This document shows, one piece after another, positions 42,306-54,377 of a stretch of 64,000 nucleotides of DNA. The position numbers were made by a program, and so were the translations under genes. The notes beneath the pieces were generated by a model. The model was not told the DNA's origin, ran no database searches, and worked only from the letters and a program-made list of their open reading frames with translations. The DNA lies in contig CM039467.1 of assembly GCA_022414725.1 (NCBI GenBank), positions 10,863,744 to 10,927,743 of the forward strand. The letters run 5' to 3'. Positions within the stretch are counted from its first letter, which is position 1, and every line of letters starts with the position of its first letter. The stretch comes from Microglena sp. YARC. Taxonomy: Eukaryota; Chlorophyta; Chlorophyceae; Chlamydomonadales; Chlamydomonadaceae.

Positions 42306-45300
42306 CGAGGAGATAGTTAAATGATTAAATTGTTAATTTCCAGATATTTATCAAACGTTTATTTGCTATAATCGCTTTTCCGTCGTTTTGCCGATTTTGC
42401 CGCTTTCTGGTAATTCAAAAATCAGGAATTCATTAATTACATAGTTAAATGATTAAATTGTTAATTTCCCAAGATATTTATCAACGTTATATTGCTACTA
42501 TCGCTTCCGTCGTTTGCGATATGCCCGATTTCTGGTACTTCAACAATAACAGGATTTCAGTTAAATTCATAGTTTAATGATTAATTGTTAATTTGCCAGA
42601 TTTTATTCAAACGATTATATGTCTTGCTACCGTAATGCTTTCCGGTCGTTTTTGTGCGATTTGCAGATTTCTGGTACTTCAACAAATCCAGAATTTCCAG
42701 TTATTCACTGTTATATGATTAAATTGTTATTTTCGCCAGATATTTATCAACCGTTTATATTGCTACCTAAATGCTTTCGGATCGTTTTTGCGCATTTGCG
42801 ATTTCTGTATTAATCAAATCCAGGGAATTTCCAGTTAATTACATAAGTAAATGATTAAATTGTTTAATTTTCCCCAATAATTTATCAAAAACGTTATATC
42901 TTTGCTACTAATGTTTCGGCCGTTTGGCGATTTGCGATTTTCTTGGTACTTACAAATTCAGGAATTTCAGTTTTAATTACTAGTTAAATGATTAAATTGT
43001 TAATTTCGCCAGATATTTAATCAACGTTATATTTTGCTACTAATCGTTTGGCGTTTTGCGATTTGCGATTTCTGTCTTCAACAAATCCAGGGCATTTCAG
43101 TTTAATAATAGTTAAATGATTAAATGTTAATTTCGGCAGATATTTATCACAAAACCGTTATATTTGCTACCTAATGTTTCGTTGTGTTTTTGCCGATTTT
43201 GCCAGATTTCTGGTACTTAAACAAATCCAGGATTTCCAGTTAATTACATGTTAAATGATTAATTGTTAATTTCTCAGTTATTTATGCAACGTTATATCTT
43301 GCTACTAAATGCTTTCGGTCGTTTGCCGATTTGCCGATTTCATGGTACTTCAACAATTTCCTGAATTTTCAATTAATTACATAGTTAAATTGATTAATTG
43401 TTAATTTCGCCCAGATATTTATCAAACCGTTATATCTGTACCTAATGTCTTTGGTCGTTTTGCGATTTGCCGATTTCTGGTAGCTATCAACAATCCAGGA
43501 ATTTTCCAGTTAATTACCTAGTTAATGATTAAATTGTTTAATTTCCCAGATATTTATCAAACCGTTTATCTTCTACCTAATCGTTTTCGGTCGTTTTTTG
43601 CCGATTTGCCGATTTCTGGTACTTCACAAATCAGGAATTTTCCAGTTAATTAGCATAGTAATGATTAAATTGTTAATTTCCAGATATTTTTCAAACCGTT
43701 TATATCTTGCTACGTAATCGCTTCGGTCGTTTTTGGCCGATTTGCGATTTCTCAAACTTAATATCTTGGTATCGCTTTTCGTCTTGCAAACTAAATAGGA
43801 TTCCAGTTAAATTATTGTGTAACAATTCAATACCTTAAGTCTTGAGCTTCCTCGTTTTAAATTACTAGTACATTCAAACAAATAATTGCCAGATATTTCC
43901 CAGATTATATCAAACCGTTATATCTTGTACTTTCTTGTACTATCCGCTTTCGGTAATTTCCCCGATATTTATTTGCGAGTTATATCTGGTACTTGCCAGA
44001 CGTACTTCAAATAATCCAGGAATTCCAGTTAATACATAGTTAAATATAAATGTTAAATTTCCCCAGATAAATTTATCAAACCGTTATATCTTGCCTAATC
44101 GCTCCGGCGTTTTGCCGATTTGGCCGATTTCTCGTACTCCAACAAGATCCAGCAATTTCACAGTTAATTATCATAGTTAAATTTTAAATTTGTTTAATTT
44201 CCCCCAGAATTTATTCACACCGTTTATACTCTGCTACCTAATCGCTTCTCGTCGTTGTTGCGATTTGCGCGAGCTCGCGTACTTCAACAATCCAGAATTT
44301 CAGTTAATTACCATAGGTTAAATTGATTAAATGTTAATTCTGCCATATTTATCAAACGTTATATTTGCTACATAATCGCTTCCGGTCGTTTGCGATATTT
44401 GCCGATTCTGGTACATTCAACAAAATCAGAATTTCCTAGTTAATACATAGTTAAATGATTTAAATGTTAATTCCCCAGATATCGTATCAAACCGTTATAT
44501 CTTGACCTAATCGCTCGGTCGTTTTGCCGAATTTGCCGTATTTCTGGTAACTGTCAACAATCAGGATCCAGTTAATTAATATTTAAAATTTATTAAATTG
44601 ATTTAATTTTTCGCCAAGATACTTTTATCAAACCCGTTGGTATCGTACCTAGATTTGCGCTTTTCGGCTTTTTGCCACTTTCTGACTTCAAAATATCCAG
44701 AATTTTCGCAGTTAATTACATAGTTAAATGATTAAATTGTAATTTTCCCAGATATTTATCAAACGTTATATCCTTGCTACCTCTAATCGCTTTCCGGTCG
44801 TTTTTGCCGATTTGCCGATTTCTGGTACTTCAACAAATCAGCAGGCATTTCCAGTTAATTACATGTTTAAATGATTAAAATTGTTGAGGATTTCCCAGAG
44901 TATTTATGAGAAGCGTTATATCTTGCTACCTAATCGCTTCGGTCGTTTGCCGATTTGGCCGACTTTTCAGTATTCAACAATCAGGAATTTCAGTTAATTA
45001 CAGTGTTAATGATTAATTGTTAATTTCCCAGATATTTTATCAAAACCGTTAATTATTTTGGGCTTTGGTCGTGGGTGCCATTTTGCCGATTTTGGTACTT
45101 CGAACAAATCCAGGATTTCCAGTTAATTACATAGTTAAATGATTAAATTGTTAATCTTCCCCAGATATTTATCAACGTTATATCTTGCTACCTAATCGCT
45201 TTCGGTTTTCTCGATTTGGCCGATTCTGGTACTGCAACAAATCCCAGGAATTTCATGATTGTTAAGTTTCCCCAGCCGTTATATGCGCTTTCTTTTACTG

Positions 45301-48300
45301 GTATTCAACAAATCCAGGAAATTTCAGTTAATTACATAGTTAAAATGATTAAATTGTTAATTTCCCCAGATATTTATCAAACGTATATTGCTACCTAATC
45401 GCTTTCGGTCGTTTTGCCGATTTGCCGATTTCTGGACTTCAACAAATCAGGAATTTCCCGTTAACATGATTAAATTGCCAGATATTTTATCAAACCGTTA
45501 TATCTTGCCTACCTAATCGCTTTCGTCGTTTTTATATGCCGATTTCTGGTACTTCAACAATCCAGGAATTTCCAGTTAATTAATAGTTAAATGATTAAAT
45601 TGTAATTTCCAGATATTTATCAAACCGTTATATCTTGCTACCTAATCGCTTTCGGTTCGTTTTGCCGATTTGCCGATTTCTGGTACTTCAACCAAATCCA
45701 GAATTTCCAGTTAATTACATAGTTAAATGATTAAATTGTTAATTTCCCCAGATATTTATCAAACCGTTATATCTTGCTACCTAATCGCTTTCGGTCGTTT
45801 TGCCGATTTGCCGATTTCTGGTACTTCAACAAATCCAATTTCCAGTTAATTACATAGTTAAATGATTAAATTGTTAATTTCCCCAGATATTTATCAAACC
45901 GTTATATCTTGCTACCTAATCGCTTTCGGTCGTTTTGCCGATTTGCCGATTTCTGGTACTTCAACAAATCCAGGAATTTCCAGTTAATTACATAGTTAAA
46001 TGATTAAATTGTTAATTTCCCCAGATATTTATCAAACGCGTTATATCTTGCATATTTCCCTAAATGCGCTTCGCGGTCGTTTTTTGCAGTTAATACGATT
46101 TGGCCGCATTTCTGATGTATTTCTATCAACAAATCCAGGCATTTTCCAGTTAATTACATAGTAAATGATAAATGTTAAATCAACCGTTATATCTTCTACC
46201 TAAAATTTTGTTAATTTCCCGCCATGTTCCCCGATATTTATCAAACCGTTATATCTTGCTAACCTAATCGCTTTCGGTCGTTTTTGGCCGATTTGCCGAT
46301 TTCTGGTACTTCAACAATCCAGGAATTTCCAGTTAATTACATAGTTAAAATGATTTAAATTGTTAATTTCCGCCCAGATATTTACAAACCGTTATATGTT
46401 GCTACCTAATCGCTTTCCGGTCGTTTTGCCGATAATGCCGATTTCTGGTACTTCAACAAATCCAGGAATTTCCAGTTAATTACTAAAGTTAGTTAAATGA
46501 TTAAATTTTGTTAATTTCCCCAGATATTTATCAACCGTTATATTCTTGCTACCTAATCGCTTCGGTCGTTTTGCGATTTGCCGATTCTGGTACTTCAACA
46601 AATCCAAAGGAATTTTCCAGTTAATTACATGTTTAAATGATTAAAATTGTTAATTTCCCCAGATATTTATCAAACCGTTATATCTTGCTACCTAATCGCT
46701 TTCGGTCGTTTTGCCGATTTGCCGATTTCTGGTACTTCAACAAATCCAGGAATTTCCAGTTAATTACATAGTTAAATGATTAAATTGTTAATTTCCCCAG
46801 ATATTTATCAAACCGTTATATCTTGCTACCTAATCGCTTCCGGCCGTTTTGCCGATTTCTGGTACTTCAACAAATCGAGGCATTTCCAGTTAATTACATA
46901 GTTAAATGATTAAATTGTTTAATTTCCCCAGATATTTTGGTATACCTATAACGATTACATTTCCCAGATATTTATCAAACCGCACCTAATCGTTTTGCCG
47001 ATTTGCGATTCTGTACTTCAACAAATCCAGGCATTTCCAGTTAATTACATAGTTAAATGATTAAATTGTTAATTTCGCCAGATATTTATCAAACCGTTAT
47101 ATCTTGCTACCTAATCGCTTCCGGTCGTTTTGCCGATATGCCGATTTCTGGTACTTCAACAAATCCAGGAATTTCCAGTTAATTACATGATGATTAGTGT
47201 TAAATGATTAAATTGTTAATTTCCCCAGATTATTTATCTAACCTATTATCTTGCTACCTAATCGCTTTCGGTCGTTTTGCCGATTTGCCGATTTCTGGTA
47301 CTTTCAACAAATGAATTTTCCAGTTAATTACATAGTTAAATGATTAAATTGTTAATTTCGCCAGATATTTATCAAACCGTTATATCTTGCTACCTAATCG
47401 CTTTCGGTCGTTTTTGCCGATTTGCCGATTTCTGGTACTTCAACAAATCCAGGAATTTCCAGTTAATTACATAGTTAAATGATTAAATTGTTAATTTCCC
47501 AGATATTTATCAAACCGTTATATCTTGCTACCTAATCGCTTTCGGCCGTTTTGCCGATTTGCCGATTTCTGGTACTTCAACAAATCCCAGGAATTTCCAG
47601 TTAATTACATAGTTAAATGATTAAATTGTTAATTTCGCCAGATATTTATCAAACCGTTATATCTTGCTACCTAATCGCTTTCCGGTCGTTTTGCGATTTG
47701 CCGATTTCTGTACTTCACAAATCCAGGAATTTCCAGTTAATTACATAGTTAAATGATTAAATTGTTAATTCGCCCAGATATTTATCAAACCGTTATATCT
47801 TGCTACCTAATCGCTTTCGGTCGTTTTGCGATATGCCGAGTTTTCTGGTACTTTCAACAAATCCAGGAATTTCCAGTTAATTACATAGTTAAAATGATTA
47901 AATTGTTAATTTCCCAGATATTTTATCAAACCGTTTATATCTTACTGGTACTAATCCGCTTCGGTCGTTTTGCCGATATGCCGATTTCTGGTACTTCAAC
48001 AAATCCAGGAATTTCCAGTTAATTACATAGTTAAATGATTTTAAATTGTTTTTCGCCAGATATTTATCAAACCGTTATATCTTGCTACCTAATCGCTTTC
48101 GGTCGTTTTGCCGATTTGCCGATTTCTGGTACTTCAACAAATCCAGGAATTTCCAGTTAATTACATAGTTAAATGATTAAATTGTTAATTTCGCCAGATA
48201 TTTATTTATATCTTCTAAATCCGTTTACTTATCTTGTTCTTAATTTTCCTATATTTTTCGCTTTATTTGCGATTTCGTATTCAACAAATCCAGATTTGTA

Positions 48301-49150
48301 ATTACGTTATTTGCCGATAATTTCAGTACTTCAACAATCCGAGGAATTTCCAGTTAATTACATAGTTAAATGATTAAATTGTTAATTTAGCCAGATATTT
48401 TATCAAACCAGTTATATCTTGCTACCTAATCGCTTTCCGGCCGTTTTTGCCCGATTTGCCGATTTCTGGTACTTCAACAAATCCAGGAATTTCCAGTTAA
48501 TTACATAGTTAAATGATTAAATTGTTAATTTCGCCAGATATTTATCAAACCGTTTATATCTTGCTACCTAATCGCTTTCCGGTCGTTTTGCCGATTTGCC
48601 GATTTCTGGTACTTCAACAAATCCAGGAATTTCCAGTTAATTACATAGTTAAATGATTAAATTGTTTAATTTCGCCAGATATTTATCAAACCGTTATATC
48701 TTGCTACCTAATCGCTTTCGCCGTCGTTTTGCCGATTTGCCGATTTCTGGTACTTCAACAAATCCAGGAATTTCCAGTTAATTACATAGTTAAATGATTA
48801 AATTGTTAATTTCCCCAGATATTTATCAAACCGTTATATCTTGCTACCTAATCGCTTTCGGCCGTTTTTGCCGATTTGCCGATTTCTGGTACTTCAACAA
48901 ATCCAGGAATTTCCAGTTAATTACATAGTTAAATGATTAAATTGTTAATTTCGCCAGATATTTATCAAACCGTTATATCTTGCTACCTAATCGCTTCCGG
49001 TCGTTTTGCCGATTTGCCGATTTTCTGGTACTTCAACAAATCCAGGCATTTCCAGTTAATTACATAGTTAAATGATTAAATTGTTAATTTCCCCAGATAT
49101 TTATCAAACCGTTATATCTTGCTACCTAATCGCTTCCGGTCGTTTTGCCG
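42306..49150 (+). repeat. 138-bp AT-rich satellite (~50 copies)
   Basis: The consensus unit, 138 bp, contains aggaatttccagttaattac, atagttaaatgattaaattg, atttatcaaaccgttatatc, ttgctacctaatcgctttcg and gatttctggtacttcaacaa. From about 45.6 kb on, most copies are nearly identical; from 42.3 to 45.5 kb they carry many indels. Two common variants (ttccccaga and ttcgccaga) intermix. There is a disrupted patch at 46040-46240 and another at 48205-48340. It carries no genes. Confidence 0.95.
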
Positions 49151-49157
49151 CATTGCT

Positions 49158-49175
49158 CCTATACCTAGGTATAGG
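49158..49175. other. 18-bp perfect palindrome
   Basis: CCTATACCTAGGTATAGG sits at the right edge of the satellite, just where the 138-bp unit breaks off. It may mark the junction with the flanking sequence. Confidence 0.7.
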
Positions 49176-49267
49176 TATATATAACGGGAAAATAAGTGTT
49201 GACGATTTATGATTTGCCGATTTTCAGGCCTGGGTATTGTCCGTATAAAAGAGTGACGTATATGCCG

Positions 49268-49480
49268 TCATGTACGAACCCTCCAGGCGCCTATTAATGT
49301 GGTAGCTGGGCTATTACCTGCAAATAAATACAATTGGTGATAATGATAACCATAATGATCCGTGTCAATGTATGCAAGGATACTGTCCTGGGCTGCATCC
49401 TCGGCTGCCTGCGCTGCCGCAATGACGCAAGGAGGCTGCTGTCCCGGATTGTCTGGATCGTTGTAAATTTCCAAGGCAGG
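49268..49480 (-). CDS. Possible exon, minus strand
   Basis: The minus strand reads EIYNDPDNPGQQPPCVIAAA, then QAAEDAAQDSILAYIDTDHY, then HYHQLYLFAGNSPATTL and ends at TGA near 49268. The composition is protein-like and non-repetitive. A ttatttgcag/gtaata sequence inside could be a splice site. There are no homologs I recognise and no upstream exon is visible. Confidence 0.3.
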   Translation of the reverse strand, partial: PALEIYNDPDNPGQQPPCVIAAAQAAEDAAQDSILAYIDTDHYGYHYHQLYLFAGNSPATTLIGAWRVRT

Positions 49481-49884
49481 GGTGAGGCAGTGTGGCTAGT
49501 TTTCATGACAGTGAATTGCTGAGCTCGGCGAAGGACATGTGGAGTCAGTTGTCGAGCTTCAGAAGCAGATACAGGCTGGTCATTCTTACTGGTACCTAAG
49601 GTTCATCAATCGTGCATATAGAATGGGGTTACCTTCGCAGCTGAAACTGGGAGAAGAGCAACAACGAGAAGCATCGCCACACGATGGCACACGAAGTTGC
49701 GCAGCAGTGGTATTGATACGGCTCTGCCAGGCTGGGGCACGCAGTGTTGAGTACAGCTAAACGCGAGCAGCACGCCGAGAGCTCCTGCAAGAGTTACGGA
49801 TCTCATTAAATTCTGAACGTTGAAGATAGGGATAGAGTTCGCGCGTAGCTGCTTTTATTGTTCCGAGCAGGAGATTTGAGCTGT

Positions 49885-49956
49885 GACGACTTCCCCGAGG
49901 AAGGGGAACTGACGTGACCTGTCAAACGGTCCGGACCGTTCCTCGGGGAAGTCGTC
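49885..49956. other. Strong hairpin with nested palindrome
   Basis: GACGACTTCCCCGAGGAA (49885-49902) and TTCCTCGGGGAAGTCGTC (49939-49956) are perfect 18-bp inverted repeats. The 36-bp loop overlaps ACGGTCCGGACCGT (49926-49939), itself a perfect 14-bp palindrome. Confidence 0.85.
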
Positions 49957-50194
49957 GCCACCTCGAGGTAGCGCAGGTGACGGATTGTTATCTGTCACAT
50001 GAGCTGTCCGAATTCTGGCGATTTTAGCTGCCCGAATTCCTGCGGTTGCTGAAGCGCCGTTTGCCCAAGCGCAGTGTTCTCATTGTAATGATGGTTAGCG
50101 CTGCTGCTGCTGTTGTTGTTTGCTCTTTGTTGTTGGGTGGATTCCGAGCGGGGAGAGAGCGATAGGTGCAGGCACAGCGTCAGGGGTGCGGCCC

Positions 50195-50285
50195 CTTCTT
50201 GGTTCCGTCTCGGTCGTCGGCCTCTTCTTGGTTTCGTCTCGGTCGTCGGCCCCTTCTTGGTTTCGTCTCGGTCGTCGGTCGGACA
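50195..50285 (+). repeat. 29-bp tandem repeat, three copies
   Basis: Three copies of ggccccttcttggtttcgtc then tcggtcgtc, with one to three changes each. Confidence 0.9.
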
Positions 50286-51062
50286 ACGACACCGACAGGG
50301 CCCCCTGGACAGCGGGATTGCCAGGCTGGCTGGAGCGGGGCTGGGATTGCCAGACTGGGAGGTGGGGCTCCGCCGAAAACAGACAGAAAGTCGCGAACAA
50401 GGGCGTGACCGCCCTTGTGTTGGATTGGACCAATTGGACCAAGGGATCCGCTGGTGGCTAGGGATTGTAATGGGTAGGCCCGCTGTAACCAAGGAGGGGC
50501 GGTAACTAGGGTTGTTTTGTGTGCGGTGAGCGGTGTGTGTAACCTTGTTTCTGCCCTCGTGTTAGGTATGGGGATCCGCTGGGGATGGGGAGCTAGGGTT
50601 GTTTGGTGTGCGATTTGCGTAACCTTGTTGCTGTCCTCGTGGCTATTCTTGCGGAACGTGTGTCTCGTTTAACGCGCTTTGGTACACAGTTGCGCGTTAC
50701 CTCATAAACTGGGGCTGTGCACCCTCCGACTGTGACTAGGCAGTCTCCTTCGGGAAGACTTGAGTGTCGAATCCCAACGTCAAATGGTTCGGGGCGCAGT
50801 TTGACTTAAATCTACCTGGAAGACGAGTTGACGTGACTGAAGATACATCTTGTCTGAAATTTGCTTCGAGTCGGAGAATGGTTGACTGAATTTGCGAGTT
50901 TATCGAGCTGCCTGCCGTTTGCAAACGTCAGTTGGTGCGGTCTAAATGCACTTTGTAGGGTGAACCCTTAGGTTCCCTAGCGCATCCGTTTGGCGCACCC
51001 GTTTGGCGCACCCGGCAGTACGCCTGATGTACCGAAGTCGCTACCCATGGAGGGGCGGTAAA

Positions 51063-52518
51063 CATTTGGTGGTGAGGAATCATCGCTCATTGCACAGAGG
51101 AGAATGGCTACTATGTCTTGAGTTTATGCGTTTTCGTAGACCTTGGCTGCACCTGAGAAGGAATATCTTGCTACCTAATGGCACGCGAAATAAAAATGTA
51201 GCAACACCACCAGGACTTCGAACATAACTAAAATCGCCAAAACGTCAAATCGGAAATCTTCAACACTTTTTTTTTGAACCATATGCGATTACGGGTCGTA
51301 TTTGGCCCTTGCTCATCGCACCCCAAATCTCTAGTTTGACGACAAATCCCTGGGCGGAATCGCACCGTGCATCTCTAGTTTCGCGTCCGCCTCCCCTTGG
51401 TCATCGTACATACATCAGTACCAAAGTCAGTTAGGGCTAGCAAGTAACAGCCCCGGGTGTTGAAATACTTGTGCCCCCTTTTTGACAAAATTGACGCCAT
51501 GAGAACGAGTCACACGCGCTTCCTGCCGAAAAGTATAAGACCATCTCCAGCCTTTTCGGCTCAAAAATAGGGCATCGTCATTGGGGGAGCCCGCCATGGC
51601 CCTGCCCCTTGCCAAGCCCTACCCAAGTGGACGACGATGTCGACGACGAGCTGACTTTTTAGGATGTCGTCGTCGATGGAGAGAACAAGCGTGAGCAGAG
51701 AGTTAAGGTGGGGGAGATTTCGCTTCGATTTTTCTTGCACAGCTCCCAAAGTTCCCTTCGACTTCCCTTGCTTCCACAGCTTCGCATCGACTGGGATTGC
51801 TTTACTACCACAGTTTGCTTCGATTTGCTTGCTTCCATAGCTTCGCTTTGAGTATTGCTTTCTCTGCTTCCATTGCGTGCTTCGACCTTGACCGCTGGCT
51901 GCCTCGCAGGGGTATCAGGGTGCATCGCAGGGGTATCAGGGCTACTAAGAGATCTAGGGAGCCCTATCTGAATAGCTGGCTGCTGGGTGGGTTTTTGGTA
52001 GGCTGACAGGTGTTTGGCAGACTGACTGGTTGCTTTTGGGGCTGGCTAGCTGACTGTTTTTCTAGGGGTACCAAATGACAAACTTTCTGTTGGTCTAACA
52101 CTCTAACCCAGTAAATTTCAAAGAGAACCAGAGAGAACCGTGATTTTTGTTGCGGGGTTGGGATTTGCAGTCATCCCGCACTCGCCCCTCTGCATTGTGC
52201 GGTTATTCTCGCTCTTTTGAGTGTGCGGTCATTGGCTCTTTTTCCCACACTTAACATATGGGTTCAACAACCGGGATCCGAATTGAAAGTTCTGGTTCGT
52301 TCCACTTTGTGTTCGTTAGGTCTCACTTATTAAGCTGGTGCTATTGCTAGAGGCTGGAGCGGGACCAACAATAGCATCACAATCTCTAGTTGTGTAACAA
52401 GATCTGGCCAACAATAGCACCACATGATTCTAGTTTTCAAGGATTTTCATTCCTTAAAAATAACCCTGAATACCGACGAGGACAGGAAGCCCGTCTGAGT
52501 GATTGGTCGTGGAGGTGA
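51063..52518. other. Centre of the foldback element, no gene seen
   Basis: Contains an 8-T run near 51275, two short direct duplications (gcaggggtatcaggg at about 51906 and 51923; ccaacaatagca at about 52368 and 52409) and small ORFs without support. Confidence 0.4.
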
Positions 52519-53039
52519 TTACCGCCCCTCCATGGGTAGCGATTTCGGCACATCAGGCGTACTGCCGGGTGCGCAAATCGGGCGAGCAAAACGGATGCGC
52601 AAAACGGGTGCGCTAGGGGACCTAAGGGTTCGCCTGCAAAAAATGAAAATGGACCGCACCAACTTCTGCAAACGGCAGGCAGCTCAATAAACTAGCGGAG
52701 GCAGTCCCCTCTTCTCCGACTCGAAGCAAATTTCAGACTAGTTGTATTTTTAGTCACGTCACCTCATCTTCCAGGTAGATTTAAGTCAAACTGCGCCCCA
52801 AACCACTTGACGTTTGGATTCGGCAGTCAAGACATCCCGAAGGAGACTGCCTTGACACAGCCGGAGTGTGCACAGCCCCAATTTATGAGGTAACGCGCAA
52901 CTGTGTACCAAAGCGCGGTATACGAGACACACATTCCGCAAGAACAGCCACGAGGGCAGCAACAAGGTTCACGAGGGCAGCAACAAGGTTACACACACCG
53001 CACACCGCACACAAAACTACATTAGTGACAGCGGGGCTA

Positions 53040-53102
53040 CACATCCCCATCCCCATCCCCATCCCCATCCCCATCCCCATCCCCATCCCCATCCCCATCC
53101 CC
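53040..53102 (+). repeat. (CCCCAT)10
   Basis: About ten copies of a 6-bp unit in the right inverted arm. The left arm has only ggggatccgctggggatggg at the matching place, so the expansion arose after the arms formed. Confidence 0.9.
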
Positions 53103-53234
53103 AGAGGATCCCCTGGTCCAACACAAGGGCGGTCACGCCCTTGTTCCATGGTGATTGCATCTCCCGCAATTCTGAATATAATTTGAACACAGACGGATCG
53201 CCAGATGTTGATACCATAGGCGCTCATAGGATGT

Positions 53235-53479
53235 TGTTGAGCCGTTATAGATCATGCTGGTACGCACACTGTTATTGTCCGATATACGTCGGACACTGAG
53301 TTGGCATAATGCATACCGGTACCTGGCCTCTCCTGGTCCCGAGTTGCCTGCCGCTAGGCCACAGGCTAGCTGTGGCCTACACGGGTCTGCAGGATCTTCC
53401 TGCAGACTCCCGTCTTCTATATAAGCGCACTCGTTGCGTGTACCTTCCTTCTACTTCAGTCTTCACTGTGTAACCAACA
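53235..53479 (+). promoter_or_regulatory. LTR-like promoter block
   Basis: The segment begins TGTTGAGCC and ends ACCAACA, the TG...CA form of an LTR. It holds a TATA box (TATATAAG, 53418-53425) and two perfect hairpins upstream: GGCCACAG/CTGTGGCC (53357-53377) and GTCTGCAGGA/TCCTGCAGAC (53385-53407). A gag-like ORF starts 0.9 kb downstream. No second copy is in the window, so calling it the 5' LTR of that element is inference. Confidence 0.45.
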
Positions 53480-54377
53480 AAAGGTCATGGTCCCTGAACA
53501 CTAACCGAAGCAACGCCACTGCGCCTGTGCCAAGGACGATCTTCTGCCCTGCACAAGGTGATAGTTTTCCCTCAGACTAGCTCGACGGCTTGAGTACTGC
53601 TTTTGGCCCTGGATTGTCTACGTGTTCACGTTAGAAATCTAACCTGCGCTGCCTCGCCTACTGCCCACACAACTCTCCCGTTGTCTCTACCATCCGTCCA
53701 AGACGAAACGTAGACGCAGTCCAGGAGTCTGAGTAGATCTTTGACGTGAGTTGCTAACTCATTAGATCATACACAGCGTTACCAATCCTTTGAGATTGAG
53801 ATTGAGATTGTTTGTGCCGAGGAGATATTCAGCCCTGCACGCCATCGCAAGCCACCCACCCCCAACCACCCTCCCCTTCCGCTCACTGAATCCGTCACCC
53901 CTTACCCCCCCCCTGCTACTACCAACGCCACCTCCCTTGCCTCCGAACACACGACCAAGACTGAAGAACTGACAACCTTCGCAAGCCCCCCCCCCCCCCC
54001 CCCCCCCCCCCAAATTCCTGCTCTGAGCTCAACTCCGACATCTTTGTCTACACTGCTCGGAGCTCTCCATTTCCTCCTCTCCAAGACCGTCGTTCCCATT
54101 CTCTACTTCGTGTAGAGATCTCCATTTCTCCCTTCCTCATCCCTGCTCTGATGAGCTCCCCTTCGCCACCTTTGCTACCCTGCTCGAAGCGAGCTCTACG
54201 TCTCCCTCTGCTCCTTCTCCAGCCCCCCCCCCCCCCCCCCTATCCTTCGTAATCTGCTACAATCATCACATTCCGGCTGTGATAGCCACTACAGCCAGAA
54301 TGGGGGGAATCTTCTGATCATTGCGGACGCTATTATAGCTGGACTTCGCTTCAGCCGTCGTCTAATCCTTGCGCATC
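53480..54377 (+). other. Leader region with poly-C runs
   Basis: The sequence between the LTR-like block and the gag-like ORF. It has C runs of 26 (53986-54011) and 18 (54223-54240) and a rough ~130-bp duplication rich in gagctc. No gene is seen. Confidence 0.5.

Larger units (their letters stand above)
49481..50395. other. No firm gene; hairpin and 29-bp repeat inside
   Basis: Short ORFs on both strands have no support. See the hairpin at 49885 and the tandem repeat at 50195. Confidence 0.4.
50396..53145. mobile_element. Foldback element with ~650-bp inverted arms
   Basis: The left arm, 50396-51062, and right arm, 52519-53145, are inverted copies. Outer ends match exactly (AACAAGGGCGTGACCGCCCT against its complement ending at 53145). 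Inner ends also match (ctacccatggaggggcggta against taccgcccctccatgggtag). The arms differ by point changes and by repeat expansions, including (CCCCAT)n in the right arm. The ~1.46-kb centre shows no convincing transposase. Outer ends begin with their own palindrome, AAGGGCG/CGCCCTT. I see no target duplication. Confidence 0.7.

Noticed and set aside
41169..42324. ORFs of 383 and 345 codons
   Set aside because: They run through the 1,000 N gap and have no real sequence.
42619..48022. ORFs of 60-90 codons in the 138-bp satellite
   Set aside because: They are open only where indels or the unit phase allow, and have no conservation beyond the repeat.
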